A DNA stretch of 64,000 bases from Bacillus salacetis. Its GTDB lineage: Bacteria > Bacillota > Bacilli > Bacillales > Bacillaceae_B. Below the pieces are notes generated by a model. The model worked only from the letters and a program-made list of their open reading frames with translations, was not told the DNA's origin and did no database searches. Both the position numbers and the translations under genes were made by a program. Shown one piece after another: positions 26,478 to 34,605 of this stretch (the stretch's first letter is position 1; every line of letters starts with the position of its first letter). Where the stretch lies: contig NZ_QXIR01000022.1 of the NCBI RefSeq assembly GCF_003581585.1, positions 1 through 64,000 on the forward strand. Direction: 5' to 3'.

Positions 26478-27692
26478 ATGAAGATGTTCACCATCGCATG
26501 GAAGGATCTGAAAATCAGGCTCAAGGACCGGAAGTCGTTCATCACCCTGCTATTCATGCCGATCATCTTGACGGCGATCCTCGGTTCGGCGTTGAGCAGC
26601 GCATTCAGTGAAAGTGGCAGCCTTCCTTCGCTGGCAGCCGGCATCGTCGTTCATTCTTCGGATGATTTGACGGATCAATTCATAGAGGAAGTGTTAAAGG
26701 GTGAAGAATTAAAGAAAAGCATCACATTGGAAAAATTCAAGTCAGAAGAGGATTTGAGAAAAGCGATAGAAAAAGAGGAGGCGGATGCCGGACTGGTCTT
26801 CCCGGCGGGCTGGGGAGACTCCCTGACAAAAGGAGAAAGCAAGCAGGTGGTGCTGATGAAAGACCCGGCCAAGGAGCTTCAGGCTTCAATCCTATCCTCC
26901 ATCACCGATTCGTTCACTAGCAGGGTCACAACCGTCTCGGCGGCTTCAAGGACAGTAGCGGAGGAATTAACGGCAGCGGTTCCGGTTTCCAATCCCGTCG
27001 GCAACCCAGCTGAAATGATGGCGGACCTGACAGGGGACCTTTCGGAAATCGCCGGCTCGCAGGAGAATCACGTGGTGTCTGAACAGGATGGGAAGGAACC
27101 CATTTCAGGGATGCAATACTATGCCGCTGCGATGGGAGTGATGTTCATCCTTTTTAACATGACCATCGGGGCCAAATCGATCATCCAGGAACGGAATACC
27201 GAAACATTGGCAAGGCTGATGAGCGGTCCGGCCAGCCATTTCAGCATCATGGCTGGAAAGTTCCTGGGCACGCTTTCGTTCACCTTTTTACAATTCTTCG
27301 TATTCGTCATGGCCACGCACTATCTTTTTGGCGCGGACTGGGGCAGCAACGGAGGGCAGCTGATCGTGCTCGTCATGGCCTATTCTGTAGCAGTATCGGG
27401 ATTGGCAATGGTTATCGCCGGTTTCATCACAGAAGAAAAATCAGCCGACTCGATTGGGGGCATCGGCGTACAGATTCTTGCGCTTCTCGGAGGCTCGATG
27501 ATTCCGCTCGCTTCCTTCCCGGATTTTTTACAGAAAACAGCCAGCATCGCACCGAATAAATGGGCGCTCACCAGCCTGCTCGACATCATGAACGGCACTT
27601 CCTGGGATACGCTTATCCTGCCGGTTGCAGTGCTTATGCTCACCGGGATCACCGCCCTCGGAATCGGTTCGATGAAATTAAAGCATAGATAA
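26478..27692 (+). CDS. lnrM: ABC-2 permease, LnrM-like
   Basis: A 404-aa ABC-2 membrane protein: one N-terminal helix (FITLLFMPIILTAILGSAL), a large outside domain (about 40-220) and five C-terminal helices. GMQYYAAAMGVMFILFNMTI and SGPASHFSIMAGKFLGTLSF are typical of this exporter class. It lies 12 bp after lnrL with AGGAGG before the ATG. It probably forms a heterodimer with the LnrN-like permease. Confidence 0.88.
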   Translation: MKMFTIAWKDLKIRLKDRKSFITLLFMPIILTAILGSALSSAFSESGSLPSLAAGIVVHSSDDLTDQFIEEVLKGEELKKSITLEKFKSEEDLRKAIEKEEADAGLVFPAGWGDSLTKGESKQVVLMKDPAKELQASILSSITDSFTSRVTTVSAASRTVAEELTAAVPVSNPVGNPAEMMADLTGDLSEIAGSQENHVVSEQDGKEPISGMQYYAAAMGVMFILFNMTIGAKSIIQERNTETLARLMSGPASHFSIMAGKFLGTLSFTFLQFFVFVMATHYLFGADWGSNGGQLIVLVMAYSVAVSGLAMVIAGFITEEKSADSIGGIGVQILALLGGSMIPLASFPDFLQKTASIAPNKWALTSLLDIMNGTSWDTLILPVAVLMLTGITALGIGSMKLKHR

Positions 27693-27704
27693 GGAGAGAG
27701 AAAG

Positions 27705-28862
27705 ATGAGAAGAATCGCCGCCATTGCCGCCTTTGAAATCAAGAGGGTCTTTCAAAAACGCCAGTCATTCGTGCTTCTGTTCGGAATGCCTTTACTATTC
27801 ACCTTCATCTTCGGAGGGTTATTCACCGCGGACGAAGAAACCAAACCGCAAATCTCTGTGGTCGACCAGGATCGTACCAACAGTTCCGGGGCATTGTTCC
27901 AGGAGCTGAAAGCGTCCGATGCCATTGCTTTTAAAATAGAAACCGCGGAGACGGCCCTTGAAAAACTCGCAAACCAGGAAACAGCGGGCTATATCCGTCT
28001 GGAAAAAGGGTTCGAAAAAGGGATGCTGGACGAGGAAATACCGGAAGCAGTGTTCGTTTCCCCGCCTTCTTTTGAAGGAGCAGCCCTGGTCCGGCAAATC
28101 ATCAATGACAGCCTGATCAACGTTCGAATTACTTCTGCTGCATCCTCCTTTTATCAGGAAGCAGCAGGGGAAGAATCGGATGCCATTCGAGAAAGTATAG
28201 TCAGTGAACTGGCATCTGTTCCTGCTGCAGTGGAAACCGTCACGGTCACAAAGGGTGCCGAGGTGCAAGGCATGAATAATATGACAGCCCGCTCGGCCGG
28301 CTTCATCATCATGTTCGTGATGATTGCGATGCTGTCATGCACAGGTATGCTCCTCGAAGCAAGGCAGACGGGTGTCTGGTACAGAATGATGGCAGTCCCG
28401 GCATCGAAGGCAGAGCTGTTGAGCGGGTACGTGCTTGCCTTCTTCCTGATAGGCTGGATCCAGTTCGGCATATTGATGACGGTCTCGGAATGGGTGTTTC
28501 ATATTCAATGGGGAAACACATTCGCCAATATCATCCTGGTATCCTGCCTGCTGCTGTGTACAATCGGGCTCGGCCTATTTATCGCCGGCTTCGTCAAAAC
28601 ATCCGAACAGCAATCCGTTTTCGGCAACCTCATCATCATCGCATCCTGCATGCTGGCCGGCGTCTACTGGCCGATTGAAATCATGCCGGATGTCATGCAG
28701 AAGGCGGCCAGGTTTGTCCCGCAGTACTGGGGGCTCCAAGGCTTTACCGAATTGACGGCAAGGGGCGGGAGCATTGGGGATATTCTCGTGCCGGTCGGCA
28801 TCCTGCTGGCATTTACCGCTGTGTTTTTGACAGTCGGGATGAAACGGGTGAGGTTCGAATAG
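27705..28862 (+). CDS. lnrN: ABC-2 permease, LnrN-like
   Basis: A 385-aa ABC-2 permease, the length of B. subtilis LnrN. N-terminal helix FVLLFGMPLLFTFIFGGLF, outside domain (about 40-200), then five helices, with ARQTGVWYRMMAVPASKAEL at the start of the membrane block and WPIEIMPDVMQKAARFVPQY before the last helix. It starts 12 bp after lnrM, behind AAGGAGAG. Last gene of the locus. Confidence 0.88.
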   Translation: MRRIAAIAAFEIKRVFQKRQSFVLLFGMPLLFTFIFGGLFTADEETKPQISVVDQDRTNSSGALFQELKASDAIAFKIETAETALEKLANQETAGYIRLEKGFEKGMLDEEIPEAVFVSPPSFEGAALVRQIINDSLINVRITSAASSFYQEAAGEESDAIRESIVSELASVPAAVETVTVTKGAEVQGMNNMTARSAGFIIMFVMIAMLSCTGMLLEARQTGVWYRMMAVPASKAELLSGYVLAFFLIGWIQFGILMTVSEWVFHIQWGNTFANIILVSCLLLCTIGLGLFIAGFVKTSEQQSVFGNLIIIASCMLAGVYWPIEIMPDVMQKAARFVPQYWGLQGFTELTARGGSIGDILVPVGILLAFTAVFLTVGMKRVRFE

Positions 28863-28993
28863 GGTGCCAGGAACCTGGAAGGGATCTGGAAATTTCAAAT
28901 AAGAAAAAAGGCCTGATGATGTATCAGCCCCGTTTCTCCCATGTTAAGCTAAATGTATAACACGTACAGGAAGTGAGAAGGGGCCATATATTT

Positions 28994-30286
28994 ATGAAAC
29001 ATTTTTTTCTTTTACTTTTGGCAGCAGCCTGTTTAGCGGCTTGTTCTCCGGCAGCGGAGGAAAGGCAGGAGCCTCAGCAGAAGGAAAACAACAAGAAAGA
29101 ACAGCCGCAAGATTATACGTTTGATCAATTCATGGAAGATCGATCTTTAGAGACAGACGGGGAGGATATTCCTTATAACGTGGAAGAGTTCGTCGGAGGA
29201 CGGTTCGCATTGAGGGGTAAAGCTAAGCTCAGCCGGTATTATAACTATGGCTACAAAGATTTAGAGGCATCACACTTTGTCATGAAGGTGACCAACAAGG
29301 ATGCCCTGCATTGGTACGTATATGTTCCCAGACAGGAGTTTCCGGAACTCTTTGAAGAATTAAAGAATGGTCCTGTCGACATTTATGCAGATGCTTCCAT
29401 TCCAGAGGAATATTATGAGCTTCAGCAAGGGCATCTGGCAATGGCAGAAGAGATTGTCTTTAAAGAAAGTGAAGCCAAAGAAGTGCCGCTGGACGAAGAG
29501 ATGGCAAGCTATATGAAAGATCATTCAGTTGAACTGACAGCAGAAGATGTGGTATTTGACAAGAAGGGGATGTCTGACCAGATGTTTGCCTTAAGCGGAA
29601 ATGCTCAGCTGGTGACATATAGTTATATGAATCTCGCATATCGAGATTTGGAACCGACTCACTTTGTCCTGGAGATAAGAGATACAAGATTGAAAGAGGA
29701 ACAGCTGTGGAGTGTCGCTTTGGACAGGGAGAAATATCATGATCTCTATGAACAAGCTTTGAAGGGAATGGTTCATGTGACCCTCACGGCAAGTATGCCC
29801 GCGGACCGTTTTGAAACATGGACAGATCTGGCGGCCATTGGCCAGGATCCCGAATTTGAAAAGGTCCCTGAAAAGTATGATCTGCCATCAGACAGGGCTC
29901 AGTCATATATGAAGCAGCGCGGGGTAACGTTAACGGGCATGGAAGTGCTCTATAATATGTCATCTCATGCCGGAGAAGCATTTCTAGTAGAAGGATCAGC
30001 CGAATTACGTGAGTCCCTTCCTATAGGATACGAGGATTTGGAGGGGCACTACTTCTGCATTCAGATCGTAGAAGATCCTTACGGGGACCAGCCTGTACTC
30101 TACCCAAGGGTTCTTGAAGGCTGGACACTTATCCTTCACCGGCAGAAGTATCCTGAACTTTATGAACAGTTAACGAACGAAGAATTCGTTGATGTCATGG
30201 GCCTTGCACGTGTGGCTGCCGACCGGTATGCGCCGGGGCAGGGCGGAAAAGCGTTTGTTGAGGATATTGTTGTAACGGAGCAGTGA
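28994..30286 (+). CDS. Lipoprotein with three tandem domains
   Basis: A 430-aa lipoprotein. Signal peptide MKHFFLLLLAAACLAAC with lipobox LAAC (Cys 17). The mature part is three copies of a domain of about 120-130 residues, each opening with (F/Y)M(E/K)(D/Q)...(V/L)ELT, a conserved GYKDLEASHF / AYRDLEPTHF / GYEDLEGHYF motif, a (F/Y)PELFEEL / YHDLYEQAL / YPELYEQL helix and a short DIYAD/HVTL/DVMG strand. I do not recognise the family. I choose ATG 28994 with AGAAGGGG 10 nt upstream; GTG 28973 would extend the N-terminus. It is monocistronic. Confidence 0.8.
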   Translation: MKHFFLLLLAAACLAACSPAAEERQEPQQKENNKKEQPQDYTFDQFMEDRSLETDGEDIPYNVEEFVGGRFALRGKAKLSRYYNYGYKDLEASHFVMKVTNKDALHWYVYVPRQEFPELFEELKNGPVDIYADASIPEEYYELQQGHLAMAEEIVFKESEAKEVPLDEEMASYMKDHSVELTAEDVVFDKKGMSDQMFALSGNAQLVTYSYMNLAYRDLEPTHFVLEIRDTRLKEEQLWSVALDREKYHDLYEQALKGMVHVTLTASMPADRFETWTDLAAIGQDPEFEKVPEKYDLPSDRAQSYMKQRGVTLTGMEVLYNMSSHAGEAFLVEGSAELRESLPIGYEDLEGHYFCIQIVEDPYGDQPVLYPRVLEGWTLILHRQKYPELYEQLTNEEFVDVMGLARVAADRYAPGQGGKAFVEDIVVTEQ

Positions 30287-30448
30287 TCGTTAAAGTTTGT
30301 GTTTGCGGGTTAAGCTATTCTTAAGAAGGGTTTCTGGTTTCTTCAATCATACTTTCCGGATCGGTTTGTTAACGGATACAGTAACATTTATAGTGAATGT
30401 AAAGAAATCAATCCTTTAAAAATCCACTGAGAAGGGGAGGCAGCAAAA

Positions 30449-30766
30449 ATGTCTTCGTATGTATTCATGGCTCTGTACCGGCCAAAAGAGGGGAAAGCAG
30501 AAGAGCTGAAAAGGGTCCTCGAAGATCATGTTCCGAGATTGCGTGAAGAAGGGCTGATCACTTCAAGGGATACTTTGAAACTTCAAGCGGCTGATGGGAC
30601 ACTCATTGAAATTGCGGAATGGAAATCCAAAGAAGCGATGGAGAAGGCGCACGTCACGCCAAGCATACAAGAGATTTGGGATAGAATCAGCGAACTTGCG
30701 GAGTTGACCAACCTTTCTTCCCTGGAAGAAGCGGATGCGATGTTCCCGAATTTCAAGCCATTCTAG
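30449..30766 (+). CDS. Antibiotic-biosynthesis-monooxygenase-like small protein
   Basis: A 105-aa protein of the dimeric alpha/beta-barrel (ABM) fold: strand YVFMALYRPKEGKAEELKRV, helix, strand TLIEIAEWKSKEAMEKAH. Such proteins include small monooxygenases and heme-degrading enzymes, but many have no known activity. No heme-binding His is obvious apart from His 28 and His 68. GAAGGGGAGG lies before the ATG. It has its own strong terminator. Confidence 0.8.
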   Translation: MSSYVFMALYRPKEGKAEELKRVLEDHVPRLREEGLITSRDTLKLQAADGTLIEIAEWKSKEAMEKAHVTPSIQEIWDRISELAELTNLSSLEEADAMFPNFKPF

Positions 30767-30774
30767 TTGCCACT

Positions 30775-30832
30775 GAAAAAGAACAGGTGCCTTGTCCCGC
30801 TTTTACCGGCGGGGCGGCATCTGTTCTTTTTC
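30775..30832. terminator. Long bidirectional terminator
   Basis: Perfect stem GAAAAAGAACAG / CTGTTCTTTTTC (30775-30786 with 30821-30832) around a GC-rich inner region. It serves the ABM-like gene on plus and the lipoprotein gene on minus. Its right edge overlaps the last codon of the read-through extension of that lipoprotein. Confidence 0.85.
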
Positions 30833-30989
30833 ATTCTTCCGGGGCCGCCCTGCTTTTTTCCTCCTGAATAATATCCGATATCCGGTCAGTTCCATGTGCA
30901 CCAAAATGAAACAGCTTGAATTTCTCCCAGTACACCAGCCGGATGGAAGCGGCATTATCAAGCTCCATTTCAATAAAAACCCTGTCACC
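30831..30989 (-). pseudogene. In-frame 3' extension of lipoprotein gene after a TAA
   Basis: After the TAA at 30990-30992 the same minus-strand frame stays open for 52 codons and reads as ordinary protein, with FIEMELDNAASIRLVYWEKF and KLFHFGAHGTDRISDIIQEE, then stops at 30831-30833 next to the terminator. The DNA therefore encodes a 247-aa protein broken by one nonsense codon. Confidence 0.6.
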
Positions 30990-31574
30990 TTACCACCCGT
31001 TTCGAAGGGAGGAAGGATCAACGACTTCCAGCTTTAAAAGCTCATTGAGGAATGCCTTCTTGTTTTCTTTTGTAAAAGTACTGATCCAGGAATCGTTTTC
31101 TGTGCTGAGAAGATGAAGGTCCTTGACTTTACCTTTTATAGGGTAAAGGTCGGCAACCGTTTCAGCAGCTTCATTCCGCTCGGCGATATAGAGACTGCCG
31201 CCGGCTTCTACCATTAGCTCGACAGGATAGCCCTTGACTTCATAAATCGGTGTTCCTGCTTCAAGGTAAGCAGCATCACCATTCTGGGATATGTAGTCTG
31301 GAGAAGCGCAATCATCCAATTTGAAGGAAGTCACACCAATTTCTTTCCCTTTTTCATATTCGGGCTCCTCTCCGTTTCTGTGAAACCCTTCATACGTGAT
31401 ATCGTTAATTATTAAAAAATCCACCCAGTCGACGATCACTCCCGTGGTGTCGCATTCAGGTAGGGAAGTGCGGTTGGATTGTGCAGGTGAAGCGCCTGTT
31501 TTATGTGTGGTTTCACAGGCAGTTGATACAGACACAAAGATAATCAGGAGACATGTCAGCAAAACTCTTTTCAT
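30990..31574 (-). CDS. Putative lipoprotein, C-terminally truncated
   Basis: A 194-aa lipoprotein. Signal peptide MKRVLLTCLLIIFVSVSTAC with lipobox STAC (Cys 20). The mature part has VIVDWVDFLIINDITYEGFH and APIYEVKGYPVELMVEAGG-like strands, a pattern of small Bacillus surface lipoproteins of unknown role. The frame ends at TAA 30990-30992 after SSLRNGW, but continues in frame with good protein sequence to 30831, so this copy is probably a truncated version of a 247-aa protein. GAAGGTG precedes the ATG. Confidence 0.75.
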   Translation of the reverse strand: MKRVLLTCLLIIFVSVSTACETTHKTGASPAQSNRTSLPECDTTGVIVDWVDFLIINDITYEGFHRNGEEPEYEKGKEIGVTSFKLDDCASPDYISQNGDAAYLEAGTPIYEVKGYPVELMVEAGGSLYIAERNEAAETVADLYPIKGKVKDLHLLSTENDSWISTFTKENKKAFLNELLKLEVVDPSSLRNGW

Positions 31575-31676
31575 TTTGCACCTTCTTTTAGCAATTGGTC
31601 AGAATCACAAGCAGAGGAGTAAGGCGTAATTTTTAGTGGGATTTATCGGAGGTATGAGATTGAGGTAGATGACATG

Positions 31677-32138
31677 TCAATCCAGGGTGCGACCTTTCAA
31701 ATATAAGTGGTTAAATTCACCGAAAGATTTATTATCCAAGATCGGATTGAAGTATGCCAAGGTTTGGCCGTTATAATTAAAATTTCTGCATATCCAATTG
31801 AAGTCTTTGTCATTATTACTAACTAACACAGCGCCATGCACCAAGGCAGAAGCAGCTACAATCGCATCAGGTGCTTTTAAACTTTTTCGCCGGGTATCAT
31901 CTGCTCGTGCTTTTCTCCTTATTTTGGCTGCCAACAGCATTTCTTTCCGAGTGATATCAAAAATATGATCGGCTAATGCCAGATAGTTTTTTCGATTGCT
32001 CTTAATTCTTATTTCAATTAGAGTTGTTATTATTATAACGGCTTCATCATCAATCAATTGTCCAATGATATCCACAGCATCAGGATAGTTCATTTCGTGA
32101 GCTGCATAAATATTTGTATCAATTAATACCTTTTTCAA
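31677..32138 (-). CDS. PIN domain ribonuclease toxin (VapC-like)
   Basis: A 153-aa PIN-domain protein. The four acidic residues of the active site are present: Asp 7 (KKVLIDTNIY), Glu in TTLIEIRI (about 42), Asp in KAPDAIVAASALV (about 90) and Asp in VSNNDKDFNWI (about 110). PIN toxins cleave tRNA or rRNA. The gene follows a 61-aa partner with a 3-bp gap, the usual antitoxin-toxin order. Base composition is more AT-rich than its neighbours, consistent with acquisition. Confidence 0.85.
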   Translation of the reverse strand: MKKVLIDTNIYAAHEMNYPDAVDIIGQLIDDEAVIIITTLIEIRIKSNRKNYLALADHIFDITRKEMLLAAKIRRKARADDTRRKSLKAPDAIVAASALVHGAVLVSNNDKDFNWICRNFNYNGQTLAYFNPILDNKSFGEFNHLYLKGRTLD

Positions 32139-32141
32139 ACG

Positions 32142-32327
32142 CTATTCCTCCCAGTCTTCCCGATTAGCGATACTGAGAGTTTGTTTTATTCCTTCATTAC
32201 TGAAGAGTCTCGCACTGCCTGATAACTGTTTATGAAGTGAACTCTTCTCTTCTTTAGTAAGGAAATATTTCTTGGTGGCTATTATATCCTGTGAACGAGA
32301 TTGTTCTGTATGCTGCTTGTAATGCAT
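32142..32327 (-). CDS. Probable antitoxin of PIN toxin
   Basis: A 61-aa protein directly upstream of the PIN gene. It has no recognisable AbrB, RHH or Phd fold. It is highly polar, with a C-terminal segment RLFSNEGIKQTLSIANREDWEE that could wrap the toxin. I choose ATG 32327 (MHYKQHTEQ) because GGAGGGA lies 6-7 nt upstream; the frame also opens at 32342 inside that ribosome site. The antitoxin role is inferred only from gene position and size. Confidence 0.6.
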   Translation of the reverse strand: MHYKQHTEQSRSQDIIATKKYFLTKEEKSSLHKQLSGSARLFSNEGIKQTLSIANREDWEE

Positions 32328-32443
32328 GGTATATCCCTCCATTCTTATATTATTAGACCTATTATAGCATTAAGAAGGAATGGAATGTAATAAAATCCCA
32401 TATGGGTTCACCTCACAAAATGGGACACCAACCCGTCCCAACC

Positions 32444-32992
32444 CTACCCATTCCTTCTCTTCGTATACCGGTTCGCATAGCTCGATGCCACGAACGCATC
32501 TGGCTTGATTTTCGGCTCTACGCCCATTGCTTCCATGCGGGAGACCATCTCGGTGACAAATTTACTCGTTTTGCTCCTCTTTCCTGCTCCGATATCGATA
32601 TGCCCTTCCATAGTAAAGGAAGCGCCTTTATAAATGTAAGGGAGCACAATATCGATCAACTGGTCTTTTCGTTCCTCCGTAAATAGGGAAACAATCTCCT
32701 CGGATAAAGACAATTCATAGGAAATCCGCTCATGCAGCTGCAGCATTTTCCGCGGGACAATCACTTTTCTGATGCAGGCCCAGGCCCCTTTTCCTTCATT
32801 TAAAATCACAATGCCCGTGATAAAGGTAGTGTGCTTTGCGTGGACCTGGGAATCCGTTCCGACCATGAGCCGGTAGTTCCCATTGGGCCGCAGATTCATG
32901 AACTTTATGATATGGTCAAACACCTGTTCAAACGACATGTTGCTTTTCTTCAGGTTCCGGAATGAGTAGTGATCAGCACCATCGCTTTTCAT
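32444..32992 (-). CDS. ykuK: RNase H-like YkuK family protein
   Basis: A 182-aa soluble protein of the YkuK (DUF458) family. The strand YRLMVGTDSQVHAKHTTFIT holds the conserved GTDSQ motif of the RNase H-like fold (Asp about 46). HIDIGAGKRSKTSKFVTEMV and IKPDAFVASSYANRYTK give the other conserved blocks. Its activity has not been established to my knowledge. The ribosome site is poor. It is monogenic. Confidence 0.88.
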   Translation of the reverse strand: MKSDGADHYSFRNLKKSNMSFEQVFDHIIKFMNLRPNGNYRLMVGTDSQVHAKHTTFITGIVILNEGKGAWACIRKVIVPRKMLQLHERISYELSLSEEIVSLFTEERKDQLIDIVLPYIYKGASFTMEGHIDIGAGKRSKTSKFVTEMVSRMEAMGVEPKIKPDAFVASSYANRYTKRRNG

Positions 32993-33096
32993 CTTTCATA
33001 TCACAGCCTTTTTGCCAATTTGTGAATAAGCCTCTTATTGATATCTTATGATGAAAAATCCGATTGATGTGGGCAAATGAAGGAGGGGAATCGGTT

Positions 33097-33186
33097 GTGA
33101 ACAAGCTGTTGCTTTTTCGAAAAAGGAGAGCTTTATTTGCAATCCCGGGCAGAGCTGCTCTTCCTATTCACAGATTGAACCGCTAG
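33097..33186 (+). CDS. Possible 29-aa small basic peptide
   Basis: GTG 33097 follows AAGGAGGGG (33080-33088) by 8 nt and opens a 29-codon frame (NKLLLFRKRRALFAIPGRAA then LPIHRLNR) ending at TAG 33184-33186. The peptide is strongly basic and hydrophobic. The perfect ribosome site is the main support. It lies in the otherwise empty 310-bp stretch before yhbD. It could be a leader peptide or chance. Confidence 0.35.
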   Translation: MNKLLLFRKRRALFAIPGRAALPIHRLNR

Positions 33187-33252
33187 TGGAATTGCAGCAA
33201 CCTTCCCGGAAACAGCTTTCGACAAATACCGGGGAGTGCCTGGCACCTTATT

Positions 33253-33286
33253 TTGTCTTTACAACGTAACAGTGTTATGTTACATT
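33253..33286 (+). promoter_or_regulatory. yhbD promoter with dyad operator
   Basis: A possible -35 TTGTCT (33253-33258) and -10 TATGTT (33276-33281), 17 bp apart, with the inverted repeat GTAAC-N8-GTTAC (33266-33283) lying over the spacer and -10. A MerR-type regulator binding here would suit the YhbD helix-turn-helix. Autoregulation is inferred. Confidence 0.4.
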
Positions 33287-33306
33287 ACTATCAAGGAGTG
33301 AAAAAA

Positions 33307-33942
33307 ATGGATAAAGACTTGATTTCGAAGAAGGATTTGCTGGAGCAGACGGATATTACGTACGGCCAGCTTTACCGCTGGAAGAGGAAGAAGCTGATTC
33401 CGGAGGATTGGTTCATCAGAAAGTCAACGTTTACCGGGCAGGAGACGTTCTTTCCAAAAGAACAGATCCTTGAGCGGATCGGCAGGATCAAGGAGTTAAA
33501 GGACCATCATTCATTGGATGAATTGGCTGGTGCTTTGTCGCCGAAGACGAAGGATATCAAAATCACGAAGGAAGATTTTATCAAAGGTAACATTGTTTCA
33601 CGAAATACGATCTCTATTTTTGAAGAGCAATTCGGCACCCTGGAGACCATCACCTTTCAAACCGCACTTTATCTGTACCTTTTAGAAAGGTCGCTTGAAT
33701 CCGGTGAAGTCGGCTGGGAAGAAGGAAAGCAGCTGCTTCAGGCACTGGAGGCCCATTTTTCCAAGTTGGAGGATAAGCAGGCTTCGTTGGTGGTCTTAAG
33801 GAAGATGGGGGTTGCAACAGTGCTGCTCGTTACGAACGTCAAAGACTTTTATGTGGATGAAAAAACCAGGATTGCGGTCTCATTGAATATTGATTCCGAA
33901 GTGGATCATCTGATGAACAAGCTAATGACAGGAGGTTTTTAA
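33307..33942 (+). CDS. yhbD: YhbD-like MerR-type helix-turn-helix protein (DUF4004)
   Basis: A 211-aa protein. The N-terminal MerR-like winged helix, KKDLLEQTDITYGQLYRWKR then KKLIPEDWFI (residues 6-35), is followed by a 150-residue DUF4004 domain. It is first in the order yhbD-yhbE-yhbF seen in B. subtilis, upstream of two bactofilins, and the next ATG follows its stop directly. I choose ATG 33307 with AAGGAGTG 8 nt upstream; a GTG/TTG frame start at 33253 lies in the promoter. It probably regulates the bactofilin operon. Confidence 0.85.
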   Translation: MDKDLISKKDLLEQTDITYGQLYRWKRKKLIPEDWFIRKSTFTGQETFFPKEQILERIGRIKELKDHHSLDELAGALSPKTKDIKITKEDFIKGNIVSRNTISIFEEQFGTLETITFQTALYLYLLERSLESGEVGWEEGKQLLQALEAHFSKLEDKQASLVVLRKMGVATVLLVTNVKDFYVDEKTRIAVSLNIDSEVDHLMNKLMTGGF

Positions 33943-34590
33943 ATGAGCGTGGAAAGAACGAAGCGGCTGAAGGTTGTTGGAGAAGGCAGTTATCCGGGCG
34001 GAGATTATGAGAAAGTGAAAATTACCGGGCAAGGGACTGTGTCAGGAGACGTTCGTGCTTTGGAAGCAAAGGTGACAGGGGAAGGCCGTGTCAGGGGAAA
34101 AGCAAAGATGAACCAGTTGAAGGTGATCGGAAAACTGACAATCGATGAAGACCTGAGCAGCAATGAGATGAATATCATCGGGGAATTGAACGTCGGAGGT
34201 CCGGTTAAAGCGAATACTGTGAAAACGAGAGGATTCCTCAACAGCTCAGGAAACGTCGAATTGGAAAAGCTGAACGTCAAAGGCGGTTTCTCTATCAAGG
34301 GTCTGCTAAATGTCGGGATCCTTGAAGTCAACTTGCAGAATGCCCCAAGCAGGGCGGATGAAATCGGCGGCGGGACGATCAAAGTGAAGAGCAGGAGCTT
34401 TTTTACTAAATCGTATACCTTGGAAGCAGACGTCATTGAAGGAGACAACGTCCATCTTGAACACACAACAGCCAGAGTGGTCAGAGGAAATAACGTTGAA
34501 GTCGGACCGGGCTGCCAGATTGAGAAAGTGGAGTATCGATCGACTTTTACCAATAAGGGCAATAACATTTCTGATGTGAAAAAAATATAA
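33943..34590 (+). CDS. bacE: Bactofilin-like polymer-forming protein (BacE/YhbE)
   Basis: A 215-aa protein made of short beta-helix rungs (e.g. VKITGQGTVSGDVRALEAKV, NEMNIIGELNVGGPVKANTV), the right-handed beta-helix of bactofilins. It has an unusually hydrophilic surface and a C-terminal block VRGNNVEVGPGCQIEKVEYR shared with the next gene. B. subtilis YhbE and YhbF (BacE, BacF) are bactofilins reported to be needed for motility. It starts directly after yhbD, so translation is coupled. Confidence 0.85.
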   Translation: MSVERTKRLKVVGEGSYPGGDYEKVKITGQGTVSGDVRALEAKVTGEGRVRGKAKMNQLKVIGKLTIDEDLSSNEMNIIGELNVGGPVKANTVKTRGFLNSSGNVELEKLNVKGGFSIKGLLNVGILEVNLQNAPSRADEIGGGTIKVKSRSFFTKSYTLEADVIEGDNVHLEHTTARVVRGNNVEVGPGCQIEKVEYRSTFTNKGNNISDVKKI

Positions 34591-34605
34591 AGAGGGGGAG
34601 TCAAG

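Noticed and set aside
30803-31021. Minus-strand 72-aa ORF starting MILPPFETGG
   Set aside because: It is in a different frame from the read-through extension of the lipoprotein, which has better protein character, and it has no ribosome site.
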